In this document: positions 11,067 through 22,951 of the stretch, in pieces
How positions within the stretch are numbered: the first letter of the stretch is position 1
Layout: every line of letters starts with the position of its first letter
NCBI GenBank assembly: GCA_023548195.1
Contig: JAJHZJ010000693.1
Coordinates: 1,923,501-1,987,500, forward strand
Length of the DNA stretch: 64,000 bases
Direction: 5' to 3'
DNA from: Bettongia penicillata ogilbyi
Lineage: Eukaryota; Chordata; Mammalia; Diprotodontia; Potoroidae
Translations under genes and position numbers: made by a program
The notes under the pieces: model-generated
The model's input: only the letters and a program-made list of their open reading frames with translations
The model's database searches: none
Told to the model about the DNA's origin: nothing

Positions 11067-12140
11067 TTTGGAAAGCACTTGTTCCTTTCTGGCTCGGACC
11101 TCCCTCTCTTTTCCTCGAAACCTCAATCCAAGAAATGAACTGCACTCTGCAAATGGCCCATACTCCTTTCTCCAGAGTGGCCTCCGCGAGCCTGTGTTGG
11201 GCTTTGCTTTCCCAAGAGACCCACGTCAGTTCTGTTGTGTCTGCAGGGGAAGTGAGGCTTCTCCTAAGGACCTGTGAACTCCCAGACGAGGGGACATTCC
11301 GCCAGTGTTAATGTCACAGATGGCCCTGTCCTGCTGGTTGATCAACAGGAAGTTCATTTTTGTGTGTGTGTGTGTTTTTGCGTTTGTTTTTAAGAAGGAA
11401 AACATGGAGAATGTGGTGTCCTTTTCCCTAAGAGACTGATCTTGTTTTAATTGTTTAAAAATAAGGGTCTAAGACCTCTAGGGATTGGGGTGGGCAGCCT
11501 GTAAGTGTTTGAACTGCATCAGGTGGGGTTTTATGAAACAAGGACCAGCTCGAGTACAAAGAGAGAGATTGTGCCGCCTTAATAACAGGTGTAAGTGCTT
11601 TGGTGATTTCCTCATCTGTGTAGATGGGATGGTCTGGCACACATTTAACTTTGTCTATTTATTTTAAATCATATTTGTTGTCTGTTTTTGTTTTTAAATT
11701 AGTGAGGACCAGGTACTCTAGATGAAACCCATCAGGAGCCCCCATAGCATTATTTGTCTACACACCTGTCTGAAAACCAGAAGAGAGGTTAAAAACAAAC
11801 CCAGGGAGATTATTCTGAATAGAAATGCATTCAGAGCCAGGCAGCAGGTTTGGCTAAGAAACTTTGGCTTAGAATGCTGTCTTACCAGAGTGGCCGGGGT
11901 TGAATCAAAGGTCACAGGTAGGTGACTCAGATTCAGGGCTGGGGTGGCGGGCATGGCCAGGGCCCCCTTTCCAGAGTGGGGATCAAAGTGCCCTCTCCAA
12001 GCAGTGATGCTCAGAAAGCTACATTGAAAACTAGACCTCCCAAGAGAGTGGAAGTGTTTCCCAGAGAGCATTTGCTCTCCAAATCATGTACAAATATGGT
12101 AGATTATTTCTGGACCATAGGAATATTATTTCAAAGAAAT

Positions 12141-12146
12141 AATAAA
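12141..12146 (+). terminator. Possible proximal poly(A) signal
   Basis: AATAAA lies about 1.07 kb after the stop codon, followed 40-55 bp downstream by a G/T-rich stretch (CTGTGGTGGAGCTTTGTT). Use of this site would give a much shorter 3' UTR. Confidence 0.4.
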
Positions 12147-13058
12147 ACTTGTCATTAAATTAGTACTTGAAGTGGAACCACTGTGGTGGAGCTTTGTTTA
12201 GTAAAATGATTGCCTTTTTGAAATGTTAATAATGGCTGTGGTGGAAGCCTGTATGACCCCTTCATTCCAGACTCTCCAAATGGAGTGGCAGGGAGCGACC
12301 AGGGCGCTTGGATCATCAGGCAGGGAGATCTCGGGGTCTGTGGAGAGAATCATGCAAATTTTAAAAGTTCTTCCAAAATGCTTTCATGTTCTGGTTGACA
12401 AAAAAGTGTAATAATTACTATGATTTTTTAAAAGTATTTTTCTTGAAATAATCTAATGTTTAAAAACAAATTATATTAAAGAAAGAAGTCTGTTGTGTGG
12501 TGGGAATGTGAAAGCAGAGAAGTAACCATGTAAATGGATGATTTTGTTCTCTGAACCACCTGTGGGGCGATGGGGGGGGGGGGGAGGCGGGACATCTCCG
12601 CAATGTATAGGTTAAAAATCTGATATATCAAACCATTTGTATCTAATGTGTACAGTGTAAAATTGACTTTAAAAATATTGCAGTGCTATTTTTTCTTAAT
12701 CAGAAAGGAAAATTCTCAAGGCCTTTTGAAGCGCATAAAAATATGAAGATTGTAAACTTGTATAAAAATTTAACTTGGTGAGAAGACAAATTGTAAAGTA
12801 GACATTTGTAATCTTTTACCACTTTGGGGTTGTTTTTTCCCAGAATTCATCTGAAATTTTTTTTTAACGGGCTGTTTTTATGCAGGGGCTTTTTTTCCCT
12901 AGAAACCCAGTTCTAAGCAAAAAGGAAAAAAAACCCACAAAAAAATTATTAAAAAAAAAAAAAAAGGCAGCAAAGGGTAGTTTTCATCTGGTGTCGTTTT
13001 TATTTAAGTTTTTTAAGTTAAGAAAAAGCTGGTGACATATTTATACGTTTTTGTGCAA

Positions 13059-13064
13059 AATAAA
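13059..13064 (+). terminator. Possible intermediate poly(A) signal
   Basis: AATAAA about 2.0 kb after the stop, with a GT-containing stretch (CTTCTGTGTGAAAGTCTG) about 37 bp downstream. A further AATAAA occurs at 13550-13555. Confidence 0.35.
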
Positions 13065-13630
13065 TGAATGGCAATAGATTTAAAAAAATCTTATTATGTA
13101 CTTCTGTGTGAAAGTCTGTATAATATTTCCCTTAAATATGCATTATTTTACTTGTGAGTTTTTTACTGAATTAATCTGAAATGTACAAGCCCTGGATTTG
13201 CTACAGAGTGAAGAAGTTATTTTATTTTTTTTTTTAATTTCTAATTTTGGAGATCATGCAGAAATCAGAACTCTTACTGTGGTTTGAGCTGAGGGGCGAG
13301 GGGGGGAGGGGATTGTCCCGCATGCGTGTATGTATATTTCAGAACCTTTTTTAAATGTAAAAGCTGTACATTTCTGGGAAGTTCTGAATTTTTGTCTTTT
13401 TTTTTCCTTCAAGCATTTTGCAGTGAGCTTCTTTTATATATAGCAGACAATTTGAAAGAATACAAAAATATGTGAAGTTCATTTAAAAAAAAAACTACAG
13501 TATATCGCTGGTACAATACACTAAAAAGACTTTGATAAAAAGAAACGATAATAAAAGGCCTCCATTTTAAATGTCATTCATATATACCTTGTGGATGAGA
13601 GCTATATACTTTTACACACTTTTTTAGATG

Positions 13631-13655
13631 AATAAATTATTGAATTACTGAAACT
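13631..13655 (+). terminator. Distal poly(A) signal and likely end of MED13L
   Basis: AATAAA at 13631-13636 is the last canonical signal before the sequence changes to intergenic character. A T-rich element (CTTTCTTTTCTTCTGT) lies about 35 bp further on. Cleavage is expected at roughly 13650-13660. Confidence 0.7.
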
Positions 13656-15160
13656 TTGAGCAATGCATCTTTCTTTTCTTCTGTAACTAAATTACCCAGG
13701 CCACGTCATGAAGAGGTTCAGAAAAAAGTCTGGGCTTGGGTCACCTTGGAATACAGATCTTGAGTCAGCTTCCTCACTCCCTCAGTGGCCTAAGTCTGGC
13801 TCCCTCTGCAGGGTGAGAGAAGTCTTCATTCTCAGAGGCTCCAAGACCCTAACCCTAACCTCTGAGCCCATCACATCCAGTGCGGCTTTCTGCACAGAGG
13901 ATGCTGAAGGCCAGGGAGGTTGGATAACTTGACCAGGATCAGACAGACATCTGAGTTCAGAACCTTAGGCAATAGACTTTCTGCATATCCCAAGCAATTT
14001 CTGGAGGTTAAAGTTAATATTCTGATTCTCGGAAAACATAGATGGGTTCTAGTGTCAACCCACGTGACCTCAGACAGGACATTTGACAAATGGGGGCTTG
14101 GGGAGTGGAAGAAAAGGATTCCTGAGAGGAGTCTCCTAGCTTAAAAATTCTCTGGCCTCACCACAGTGGGGAATGTGGCTTTTTAATATATGAGAACAAA
14201 ACTAGACCTTCCTTGTGGAAATATATAATTCAAGGGACCTGTTTTTTTTTTTTTTCCCTCAGTCTCTCCCTTTCTCAAGAGTAGCAGAATCTCCCTTCTC
14301 ATTCTCCGAACCTTATCAGCTTTCTCTACCTCAGAATCTAATTCACTTCCATTGAGAACCTTTGCTGCTTTGGCTACTTTCCCTATTTTGGAGGGAATCT
14401 TCTCCACTAATTTAGGTAGCAGCCCACCCCACTGATTCCTTAATAGTCAATCTTCACAGGTTGCTGCAACTGGAAAAAAGTTACCATCTAGTATCTTTCC
14501 ACGTATAGATGGAGTGGCCAAGACTTGGAACACAGACACATTATTCCAACTCTAAACTCAAGCATTCCAGCTTCCTAGCGTCTGATGAGTGTGGCCCCTA
14601 GCTGACATGGCTTTCAAGAGCCCCAAAGTCATCTCCACACCATGAGGAATCTCAGGGGGCCTGACCAAAGGCAGGATTCTACCTGTTCTATGAGGAAAAG
14701 GAAGCATTTGGATTCACAAATGCAATACTGGTGGTCAAGGAGTGTTAACTGTCCTGGCACCACTGGTGTTGACCTAATGTTGGGGTCTTCTTAGCTGTCT
14801 GCTCCACGTCTTCTGGTTGCCCTTCAGGTGAGCCCATCCACTGTTGTTGCCTTCCAGTCTCTGGGTTCACATTGTGTGGGTATAAAGTGGCCATTAATTA
14901 GAACATCCATCCATGCCTTGGCTGCTGGTACCCAGGCAGACAACTCCCCAGTACCCTTATTTACATCAAGCATGCTATTTCATGGTAGGCTATCTATGGA
15001 TAGAAGTCCAAGAAGGGCAGGCTGATCCTCATGCAAATCCTGGATCAGTCAGGATTTGTTTATTTATCTTATCTATTTAATCTATGAGTGACCGTGGACA
15101 AAACTGGTCACATGACTTTTTATCTGTCAAAATGAGTGCATTAGATTAGATTACTGGAAT

Positions 15161-15350
15161 CCTGGTGGTGGGACTTCCCGATCAGGAAGACCTGAACTCA
15201 AATCCTGGTTGTGTGATCCTGGCCAACTCACTTATCCTCTGTCTGCCTCCAATTCCTCATCTGTAAATTAGGGTTAATATTGGCACCTACCTTAGCATAT
15301 GTGAAGCACTTTGCAAACCTTAAAATGCTACCAATGCTAGTTATTCTTAC
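15161..15350 (+). repeat. tRNA-derived CORE-SINE
   Basis: A SINE with 'GACCTGAACTCAAATCCTGG' (RNA polymerase III B-box-like), 'TGTGATCCTGGCCAACTCAC', 'CCTCATCTGTAAATTAGGG' and 'GAAGCACTTTGCAAACCTTA', the normal order for the marsupial CORE-SINEs. Confidence 0.8.
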
Positions 15351-15589
15351 CTCTGAGTTACCTTCCAGTTCCAAATCTAATGCCCTACAATTTACACAGA
15401 GGTGTTCTTGTCTTTCATAGTTATGTGCTTTTTACAGATTAATTCTTAGTATGCCACAGTGTTTTCACTCAGAGCAGATTAATAATGAATGTATATCCAT
15501 CCCAAGGAATCTCTGCTTCTATTTTGCCCCAGACTTAAACAAATGGAGAAGCAGGGAAAATTGCCTTCTTTCGCCATGATCTCGGAGCC

Positions 15590-15870
15590 CATCAAGATGT
15601 AATTTCCATTTATCAAAACGTTATCTCCATGTTAAATGATTCTTTTCTCTGTCTCTCTTTTAATGTGGGTCACTCTAGCAGTAATTATTCCATGTCATTA
15701 ATACTAATGAAACACCATCAGGGTTATCACATTGGATTTAGTAATATAAAATGGTAACAGCATTTGAGATACCGTGGGCACCTCCTGCTACATGTAACTT
15801 TGGGCCAGATTTATCGGTGTTCCTGATGATCAACAAGCCTGAGCTAGACTCAGAGGTTCCTCTCAAATTT
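15590..15870. promoter_or_regulatory. Candidate conserved non-coding element downstream of MED13L
   Basis: About 280 bp of sequence without repeat signatures. It has clustered TAAT homeodomain cores (GTAATTATTCC, CATTAATACTAATGA) and a balanced composition. A regulatory role is inferred only from composition and from knowing that the DNA 3' of MED13L in mammals is enhancer-rich. Confidence 0.2.
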
Positions 15871-16739
15871 TCCATTGCTTATGTTTAAAAGCCCAGGTTT
15901 AATTCTGTAAAGATTTTTAATATCTCTGCTTCTGACTGGGGCTCAGAAATGAAGAAACATGTAAGAAAACCTCCCAAAAGTGGAGCAGAAAATTCCATTG
16001 GCAAGGAATGGAGAATAGGAGCGCTTTTGTGGTGGTGGTGGTGGTGGACAATACTGAAGTTAGCTACTTTAATAAACCTCAACTGACTCATTCAGAGTCC
16101 ATACATCTATTAAGACTTGTTAGGAACTAGAAAATATAAATATAGAAAGACATATATGCCAACATCTTTGCATGCCAAGATCTACCCTAGATAACTAATA
16201 TTCTAACAAGAATTTTCCATTGCCTATCAGACACATACCTTTAAACTACCTTTCAACAAAGTAGGTCAGTCTTCTGAGAAATTTCATGCCTTTGTCATTA
16301 TCTTGGGATTTTCATCTCTGAAAATGTTCCATCTGAGGGCTCCAAACGTTTCTCATGATTGCTTACCACATGTAGATTAAACTACTCCCTCTGCCTGACT
16401 TTCAAGCACTTCCAGGAGAGGACATTTTCCTGATTTATTTTAATCTATCATGTATTTCATTTATTTTCATTTTACTCAAATTTATTTTAGAGACAAGCAA
16501 CTTGTAGATATTTTGACAGTGGAAATAGTATTGGCTTGGGTGTGAAGAGATCCAGGTTCTCCTGCCCTCTATGGTCCTCATTATCCTCATCTGGAAAGTG
16601 ACCCATCCCAGATCAAATATAGAATGATAAGAAATAGAATTTCAGAATTAGAAGGAGCCTAAGAGGATCATTGAGTTACAGAGCTGGAGGTGCAAGGGAA
16701 TTCAGAGGGCACCCCATTCAAATCTTGCAGCATATAGTG

Positions 16740-16925
16740 ACCAAGGACACCATCAGCCAGGCAGGGCACTAATCGCTGTGGATCCAAAGGCAAACATTAG
16801 CCGCTACTCTCAAGGAGCTGATGGGACACATAACATGCAAATAGCTGGGTATGATCAAACTTTACACAGGATAAATTGGAAATAACAGGGTAAAGACAAT
16901 TAGGTGGGATTTAGGTCACCCTGTA
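16740..16925 (+). repeat. Dispersed repeat fragment (GTGCTAAGC family)
   Basis: 'CACTAATCGCTGTGGATCCA', 'CTCTCAAGGAGCTGATGGGA', 'ACATGCAAATAGCTGGG' and 'CACAGGATAAATTGGAAATA' follow the order seen in the longer copy at 35.2 kb. Confidence 0.6.
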
Positions 16926-17032
16926 TCTGAACAGAAATCACCTCAATACAATCCTTGAGGATAAAAAGACAGAGATCTGATCTCTATCTCCAAGAAGTTT
17001 ACCAATAAGATAGAGTAAGGCACATACAACTC

Positions 17033-17277
17033 TGGTTGTTGAGTCATTTTTCAGTAATGTCCGACTCTCCATGACCCCATTTGGAGTTTTCTTGGCAAAG
17101 ATACTGAACTGATTTGCCATTTCCTTCTCCAGCTCATTTGACAGATGAGGAAACTGAGCAAATAGGGTGAAGTGACTTGCCCAGGGTCACACAGCTAGGA
17201 GGTGTCTGAGGCCAGATTTGAACTCAGGAAGATGAGTCTTTCTGACTCCAGGTCTGTTGTACCACCTAACTGTCCTC
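17033..17277 (-). repeat. tRNA-derived CORE-SINE, - strand
   Basis: Read on the - strand, the head near 17277 corresponds to the tRNA-like end and the tail near 17033 to the 'AGTCGGACATGACTGA' end. The + strand shows the complement: 'GTCCGACTCTCCATGACCCC', 'TTTGCCATTTCCTTCTCCAG', 'CACACAGCTAGGAGGTGTC' and 'TTTGAACTCAGGAAGATGAG'. Confidence 0.85.
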
Positions 17278-18299
17278 TAAAATATGTAATCAGGAAATGC
17301 TTCATAAAATACAATACTATATAGATAATGCTAATTTGTGGTTTTCTAAGAAACCTAGAAAAGATATGGTTCCTATTTGAGTTCAACATCACTGGTCTAA
17401 CTCAACTGTCTGATTTTACAGATGAGGAAAATGAGGCTCTGAAAGATGAAATAACTTCCTTAAGATCAAGTAGGTCATATGTATCAGAGAGAGGATTTGA
17501 ATTCAGGTCCTCTGAATCCAAAGACAGTGATATTTTTCACTGGGTATCTAGTTTATGATCCATAAAAATCAAATTTAATATTTGTACCTAGGATTTCTAA
17601 TTAGGGAAATCTCTGTCTCTAATTTAGGGGGAAGTATATCCTATAGCTTCCCCCCATTAAATCCTTTTTATGAATCTATTATACCTAGTATAATAGAGTG
17701 GGGGAAAGCCCTAGATCTGGGTCTGTGGATAGGGGTTCATATCTCATCTCTCATTATTTCTGCCAGGGTGATTTTGGCAGGTCACTAAACCTCCCTATGC
17801 CTCAGTTTCACCAACTGGAAAATAAGAAGGTTGATCTACATGGTTTCTGACATCCCTTGTAGCTCTGGATCTATGATCTTATGATAAAACAAATGTTTTT
17901 AGCTATAACTTTTTTTATTGGTTTTTCATATTCTGATTATTTGCTGTTATTTTTGGTTTTTTCCTGACCTGTTCTTTCATCTGAGCTCCCAGCAAGGACC
18001 TTCCCCTATCACTCCAAATTAAAGTCTTAAGAGTTGACTGGATCATGGGGAGCCCAGGATCACATAGCCAGTATGTGTCAAAAGCAAAGATTATACCTAG
18101 TTCTTCCTCACATTGAGGCCAGCTCCAAAATGGCAGCAGGGTTCCCCCAGTGGAATGGCCCAATACCAATGGATTTGTGACAAACCAATAGAATGGGGAG
18201 ATAAGTTTTATATTTCCATCCTAATAGAAGAGATTTATTTGCAATTCAACTGCAATATTTTCTTTAACACTCCACCACTGGCCTCCCACATCTGCCCTG

Positions 18300-19050
18300 G
18301 ACTCAGGCCTTTCACTTTAGTTAAAACTTAACCTGACCCAGGCAACTAACATCCCTACACTCCTCTCCCCTGCTCCTACCTTCTCCTTCTCTGGGTGTTT
18401 CTTGGTTCTCCTACTTTCCACATCATGCTCTCTAACTTTGGGTGTACCCCTGTACCTCTGTACACCCTCACTAGGTGACTTCATCAGCTCCTGTGACTTT
18501 AATTACTATTTCTATGCAGACAACTCACAAATCTAACCAAGGCTAATTTTTCTTCTGAACTCCAGATCCACATCACCAAAAGTCTGTATTTTCAAACTTG
18601 TTGTCTAAAGGACATATGCAAACCCAACATGTCTAAAGCAGAGCTCATTATCTCCCCCACCCTCCTAAAAAGCTCAACCTTTCTCTGAATCCTCATTTCA
18701 TATGAAGGCCACTGTCATCTTTCTATTCACCTACATTCATGACCACCTGGGCATTATCCTTAATGCTTTGCATTTCCTCATGCTGCATATCCAATCAACT
18801 GCCAGATTTTGTCATTTATACCTCTACAACATCTCCGATATTTTCTGTCTCTGTACTCACAAACACTGCCTTAATTGAAGCTCTCATCATTTTTTCACCT
18901 AGATTAGTGTAGCAGCTTCCTGATTGGTTCTCCTACTTCAAGTCTTACCCAATCCTGTCCATTCTCCACATAGCTGCTGAAATGATTTTCCTAAAGTGAA
19001 GGTCTGACCATGTTGCTCCTGCCCCATTTGCTAAATGCCAATGGCTCCCT
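18300..19050 (+). repeat. L2-type LINE fragment with decayed reverse-transcriptase end
   Basis: A conceptual reading gives broken pieces of an L2-type ORF2, such as FNYYFYADNSQI (degenerate YADD region) and NMSKAELIISPT. The final part, 'CTAAAGTGAAGGTCTGACCA' and 'AATGCCAATGGCTCCCTAC', matches the common L2 3' segment. Many stops and frameshifts show it is old. Confidence 0.7.
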
Positions 19051-19774
19051 ACTCATTCATGTCAAAATTTATTTCATTTTTATCTCATCCATTGATTTCC
19101 ACTCATCCACCCATCCATCCAATTTCTATTGCTATCTATCCATTTTTCTATCTCTACATAATATAAGTACTAGTATAATAGTAAACTTGATATAACTTCG
19201 TGAAATTATTCATTTTGCCAAAAGTAAATACAAGCTTTTTGATTTGGGTATTACTATTCATAAGGCAAACTTAAATGAAAGAACACCCAGTGGAATCCCT
19301 AAACTTTGCCCTATTAAGTTTAAATGTATTTTTTATTTTTAAAAAATTTAACATTTTGTTTTTCCCCAATTACATGTAAAAATGATTTTCAATATGCATT
19401 ATTAAAATTGAGTTTCAAATTCTCTCCCTCCCTCTCTACTCCCCTCAGTGAGAAGGCAAGCAATTTGAAATAGGTTATACATGTGTAATCATACAAAACA
19501 TATTTCCATATTAGTCATGTTAAAAAAGAAAATAAAAATCTAAGAAAAGTGAAGTAAAAAAAGTATGCTTTAATCTGTATTCAGATTCTATCCATTCTTT
19601 CTCTGGGAAAGTCCTTCAGAGTTGTCTTGGATCATTGTATTGCTTAGGATAACTAAACCATTCACAGTTGGTCATCATACACTATTGCTCTTACTGTATA
19701 CAGTGTTCTCCTGATTCTACACATTTCACTTAGGATCAGTTCATATAAGTCTCTCCAGGCTTTTCTGAAAGCAT

Positions 19775-20481
19775 CCTGTTCATCATTTTTTTCTTTTTCT
19801 TCTTTAGTAACAACATAATTCTTTATTTACTAGCCAAAACAACCCTAATTACATCAAAGCTTGGAAATAAAACTGCAAGTAGTCAGAAGAGAAGAAAGCA
19901 AGAAAGTTTGGTTGGAGAGTTTGCTCATTGAATTGAGCTGGTTCATTCAAAACATCTAAAATCTGTCCCACATGAAGATAGAATTTCTTTACTCAGACTT
20001 CTCATAGACCCTGGGGCAAGTCACATTGTTTATAACACAGTCCACCAATGTTTTTCCATCTTCTATTTTTCTCGTTATTGTACTTTCTTTCCCATCCCAA
20101 ACCTGTCGTCAGATAAATGTATCATTTTCAAGAGAACAGACTGAGTTTTCCTGCCATGGGCTGTGGTTTCATCAAATTTCGTACCAAGTTTAAAAGAGAA
20201 TTATGTAATTTTTATAGTATTCTCAGTCTTAATGGTACATACATCCCCATTTTTAGAGATATAAATATCTGGTTTGGCCATAACAGCCATTTTCCTCAGG
20301 GCCATCCCCACTTCCAGTTCCTTCCTACTTGTCAAAACCTTTACTTTCCACAAGGCGCCATTTGCTCAGCAGCTGCTTGGGAAAGGCCATGGTGAATTCA
20401 GGTGAGAAGGGGAGGGAAGAAATCCTGAGAAGAGCATTCAGTTGAAAGGTAGAGGACCAGTGTGTAGAACCTGCTCATCAT
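19775..20481 (-). pseudogene. FABP5: FABP5 processed pseudogene
   Basis: An intronless, decayed copy of fatty-acid-binding protein 5, a cytosolic lipid chaperone of about 135 residues. The ATG is at 20390 and the stop at 19991-19989 on the - strand, giving 402 bp, close to the family length. Matching pieces, in several frames, include [30 protein letters not shown], the GRKTQSV region, WDGKESTITRKIEDGKTLVD and NNVTCPRVYEKSE. The WRLV.SKGFD start and WDGKESTITRK end favour FABP5 over FABP3, 4, 7, 8, 9 or 12. A UTR follows with AATAAAG and an A-rich tail (T-runs at 19787-19804 on +). CCTGTTCATCAT (19775-19786) and CCTGCTCATCAT (20470-20481) form a 12 bp target-site duplication with one mismatch, and the L1 host sequence resumes on the other side. 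Confidence 0.88.
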
Positions 20482-21553
20482 ATCTATAGCACAATAATAT
20501 TTCATCACCATCATATACCACAACTTGTTCAGCCACTCCCCAACTGATGGGCATCCCTTCAAATTCCAACTCTTTGCCACAAGAAAAGGGTTGCTATAAA
20601 TATTTGGGCATAGTTCCAAATTGCTCTGTATAATGATAGAATCAGTTCACAACTCCACCAATGGTGCATTAGTGTCTCAATTTTCCCACATTCCCTCCAA
20701 CACTTATCATTCTCCTTTTCTGTCCCAATAGCCAATCTAATAGGAGTTAGGTAGTACCTCAGTATTGTTTTAATTTGCTTTTTTCCAAACAATAGTGATT
20801 TAGAGCATTTTTTCATATGGTTGTAAATAACTTCTATTACTTCATCTGAAAACTGGCTTCATATTTTTTTATCAATTTTCAATAAGGGAATAACTTATTT
20901 TTTTATAAATATGACTCATTTATCTATATGTTTGAGAGATGAGACCTTTATTAGAGACATTTGCTTCAAATTCTTTTCATAGTTATGACTGCTAACTGTA
21001 TTTCCCTCCATCCTATTTTTCTCATTTATTCTATTTTCTCTCTCCTTTCACCCTGTCCCTTCTCAAAAGTGTTTTGCTTCTGATTATTCTGACTATCTCC
21101 CAATCCATCCTCCCTTCTATGAGTACCCCTAACTTCTTTTATCCCCTTTCCCTTCTACTTTCCGGTAGGGTAAGTTAGATTTCTATACCCAATTTTGTGT
21201 CTATAGCATTCCCTCTTTGAGCCAATTCTGATGAGAGTGAGATTCAAGCATTCCTCACCTCCTATGTCTTCCTCTCTTTCTTGCTTCTTTTATGTGAGAT
21301 CATTTGACCCATTCTACCTCTCCCTTTTCTCTTTCTCCCAGTGTATTCCTCTTTCTCACCCCTTAATTTTATTTTTGAAGATATCCTATAACATTCAACT
21401 CATTCCTGTGCCCTCTGTCTATATATACACTCCTTCTAACTGTCCTAATAATGAGAAAGTTCTTATAAATTACAAGTATCATCTTCCCATGTGGGAATAT
21501 AAATAGTTTAGCCTTTTAAAATCCCTTGTGATTTCCTTTTCCTATTTACCTTT

Positions 21554-22619
21554 TTATGTTTTTCTTGAGTCTCGCATTTGGAAGTCAAATTTTCTATTCA
21601 GTTCTGGTCTTTTCATCAGGAATGCTTGAAAGTTCTCAATTTCATTGAATGTCCATTTTCACCTGAGGGATTATACTCAGTTTTGCTGGATAGGTGATTC
21701 TTGGTTGTAATCCTAGCTCCTTTGCCCTACAGAATATCATGTTCCAAGTCCTGCCATTGTTTAATGTAGAAGCTGCTAAATCTTGTGTTGTCTTGACTGT
21801 GGCTCCATGATACTTGAATTGTTTTTTTTTTTTTCTGGCTGCTTGCAATATTTTCTTCTTAACCTGGGAGCTCTGAAATTTGGCTATAATATTCCTGGGA
21901 ATTTTCCTTTTGGAATCTCGGTTAGGAGGTGATTGGTGAATTCTTTCAATTTCTATTTTACCCTCTGGTTCTAGAATATCAGGGCAGTTTTCCTTCATAA
22001 TGTTTTGAAAGATAATGTCTAGGCTCTTTTTTTGATTATTTCTTTCAGGAAGTCCAATAATTTTAAAATTATCTTTCCCAGATAGGTTGTACAGGTCAGT
22101 TGTTTTTTCTAATAAGATATTTCAGTTTTTTCATTATTTTGGTTTTATTTCATTGGTTCTTCATGTCTCATTGAGTCACTAGCTTTTATTTGCTCAATTC
22201 CAGTTTTTAAGGAATTATTTTCTTCAGTGAGGTTTATGTACCTTCTTTTCCATTTGGTCAGTTCTGCTTTTTTAAGACATTCCTCTTATCATTAGTTTTT
22301 TTTTTTTAACTTTGCTTACTATTTGCCATAGTCTGTTTTTTAACGTGTTGTTTCCTTCAATATATTTTATTATATTCCTTTACCAAGCTAGATTCATTTT
22401 TTCATGATTTTCTTGCATCAATCTTATTTTTCTCCCCAATTTTTCCTCTACCTCTCTTACTTGATTGTTAAAATCCTTTTTGAGCCCTTCCATAGCCTGA
22501 GACCAATTCATATTTTTCTTGGATGTAAGAGCTTTGACTTTTTTATCTTCTTAGTATGTGTTTTGGTCTTCCTTGTTCCCATAGTAACTTCCTATAGTCA
22601 GATTTTTTTTGTTGCTCAT
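21554..22619 (-). pseudogene. L1 ORF1 remnant
   Basis: The remnant spans about 1,066 bp with several frameshifts and stops. The best-preserved piece (21998-21642) gives MKENCPDILEPEGKIEIERI and continues to RITYPAKLSIIP, matching the C-terminal half of the ORF1 at 5586-6686. After a frameshift it continues with NFQAFLMKRPELNRKFDF. It would encode an RNA-binding L1 protein if intact, but it is clearly dead. Confidence 0.8.
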
Positions 22620-22765
22620 ATTCTCAGTCTACTACTTGACTTTTAACTCTTTGTTAAGGTAGGGCTCTGTTTCCAGGGTGGAGGGCACACTGTCCTAAGC
22701 TTCAGGTTTTTTTGTGCAACTGTTTCAGAGATACTTCTAGAGACCTGTAAGTTTTCAGTTTAGAT

Positions 22766-22951
22766 CAAGGGTGGGGAACCTTTATCCTTTATAGGTCCTT
22801 GAGTACATCCTTTCAACTGAGTCCAAGTTTTATAAAACAGATCCTTTTGTTAAGGGAATTTGTTCTGTGAAGTTTGGATTCAGTCAATGTACCATACTTG
22901 GGGACCTAGAGGGCCACATGTGACCTCAAGGCCACAGGTTCCCCTCCCATA
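22766..22951. mobile_element. hAT-type MITE with inverted termini
   Basis: A 186 bp non-autonomous DNA transposon. The left end AAGGGTGGGGAACCT and the right end AGGTTCCCCTCCCAT are inverted repeats. The interior is also partly palindromic (AGGTCCTTGAGT against GGGGACCTAGAGG). It sits in the L1-derived 5' UTR and postdates it. No target-site duplication is clear to me. Confidence 0.7.

Larger units (their letters stand above)
11067..13655 (+). other. MED13L: MED13L 3' UTR
   Basis: About 2.6 kb of sequence follows the stop codon to a canonical poly(A) signal. It is increasingly AT-rich towards its end, with many A- and T-runs (12950-12965, 13221-13235). It contains a (GT)n at 11361-11375 and a G-run at about 12572-12583. 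I see no clear LINE or SINE insertion, which is notable against the repeat-dense surroundings and fits constraint on a long UTR. The exact 3' boundary is inferred from the last AATAAA. Confidence 0.8.
13656..19320. other. Intergenic region 3' of MED13L
   Basis: I see no coding exon. The stretch holds a SINE at 15161-15350, SINE fragments near 16530-16680, a dispersed repeat fragment (16740-16925), a - strand SINE (17033-17277), MIR-like pieces (17395-17530, 17690-17890) and an L2 fragment (18300-19050). Parts at 14430-15150 and 15590-15880 look unique. Two TTAGGG-like telomeric repeats on the C strand at 13848-13859 are too few to mean anything. Confidence 0.8.

Noticed and set aside
13848..13859. 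CCCTAACCCTAA telomere-like repeat
   Set aside because: Only two units, expected by chance at this scale. No array.
20117..20395. A 92-codon + strand frame
   Set aside because: It is the antisense shadow of the FABP5 pseudogene.
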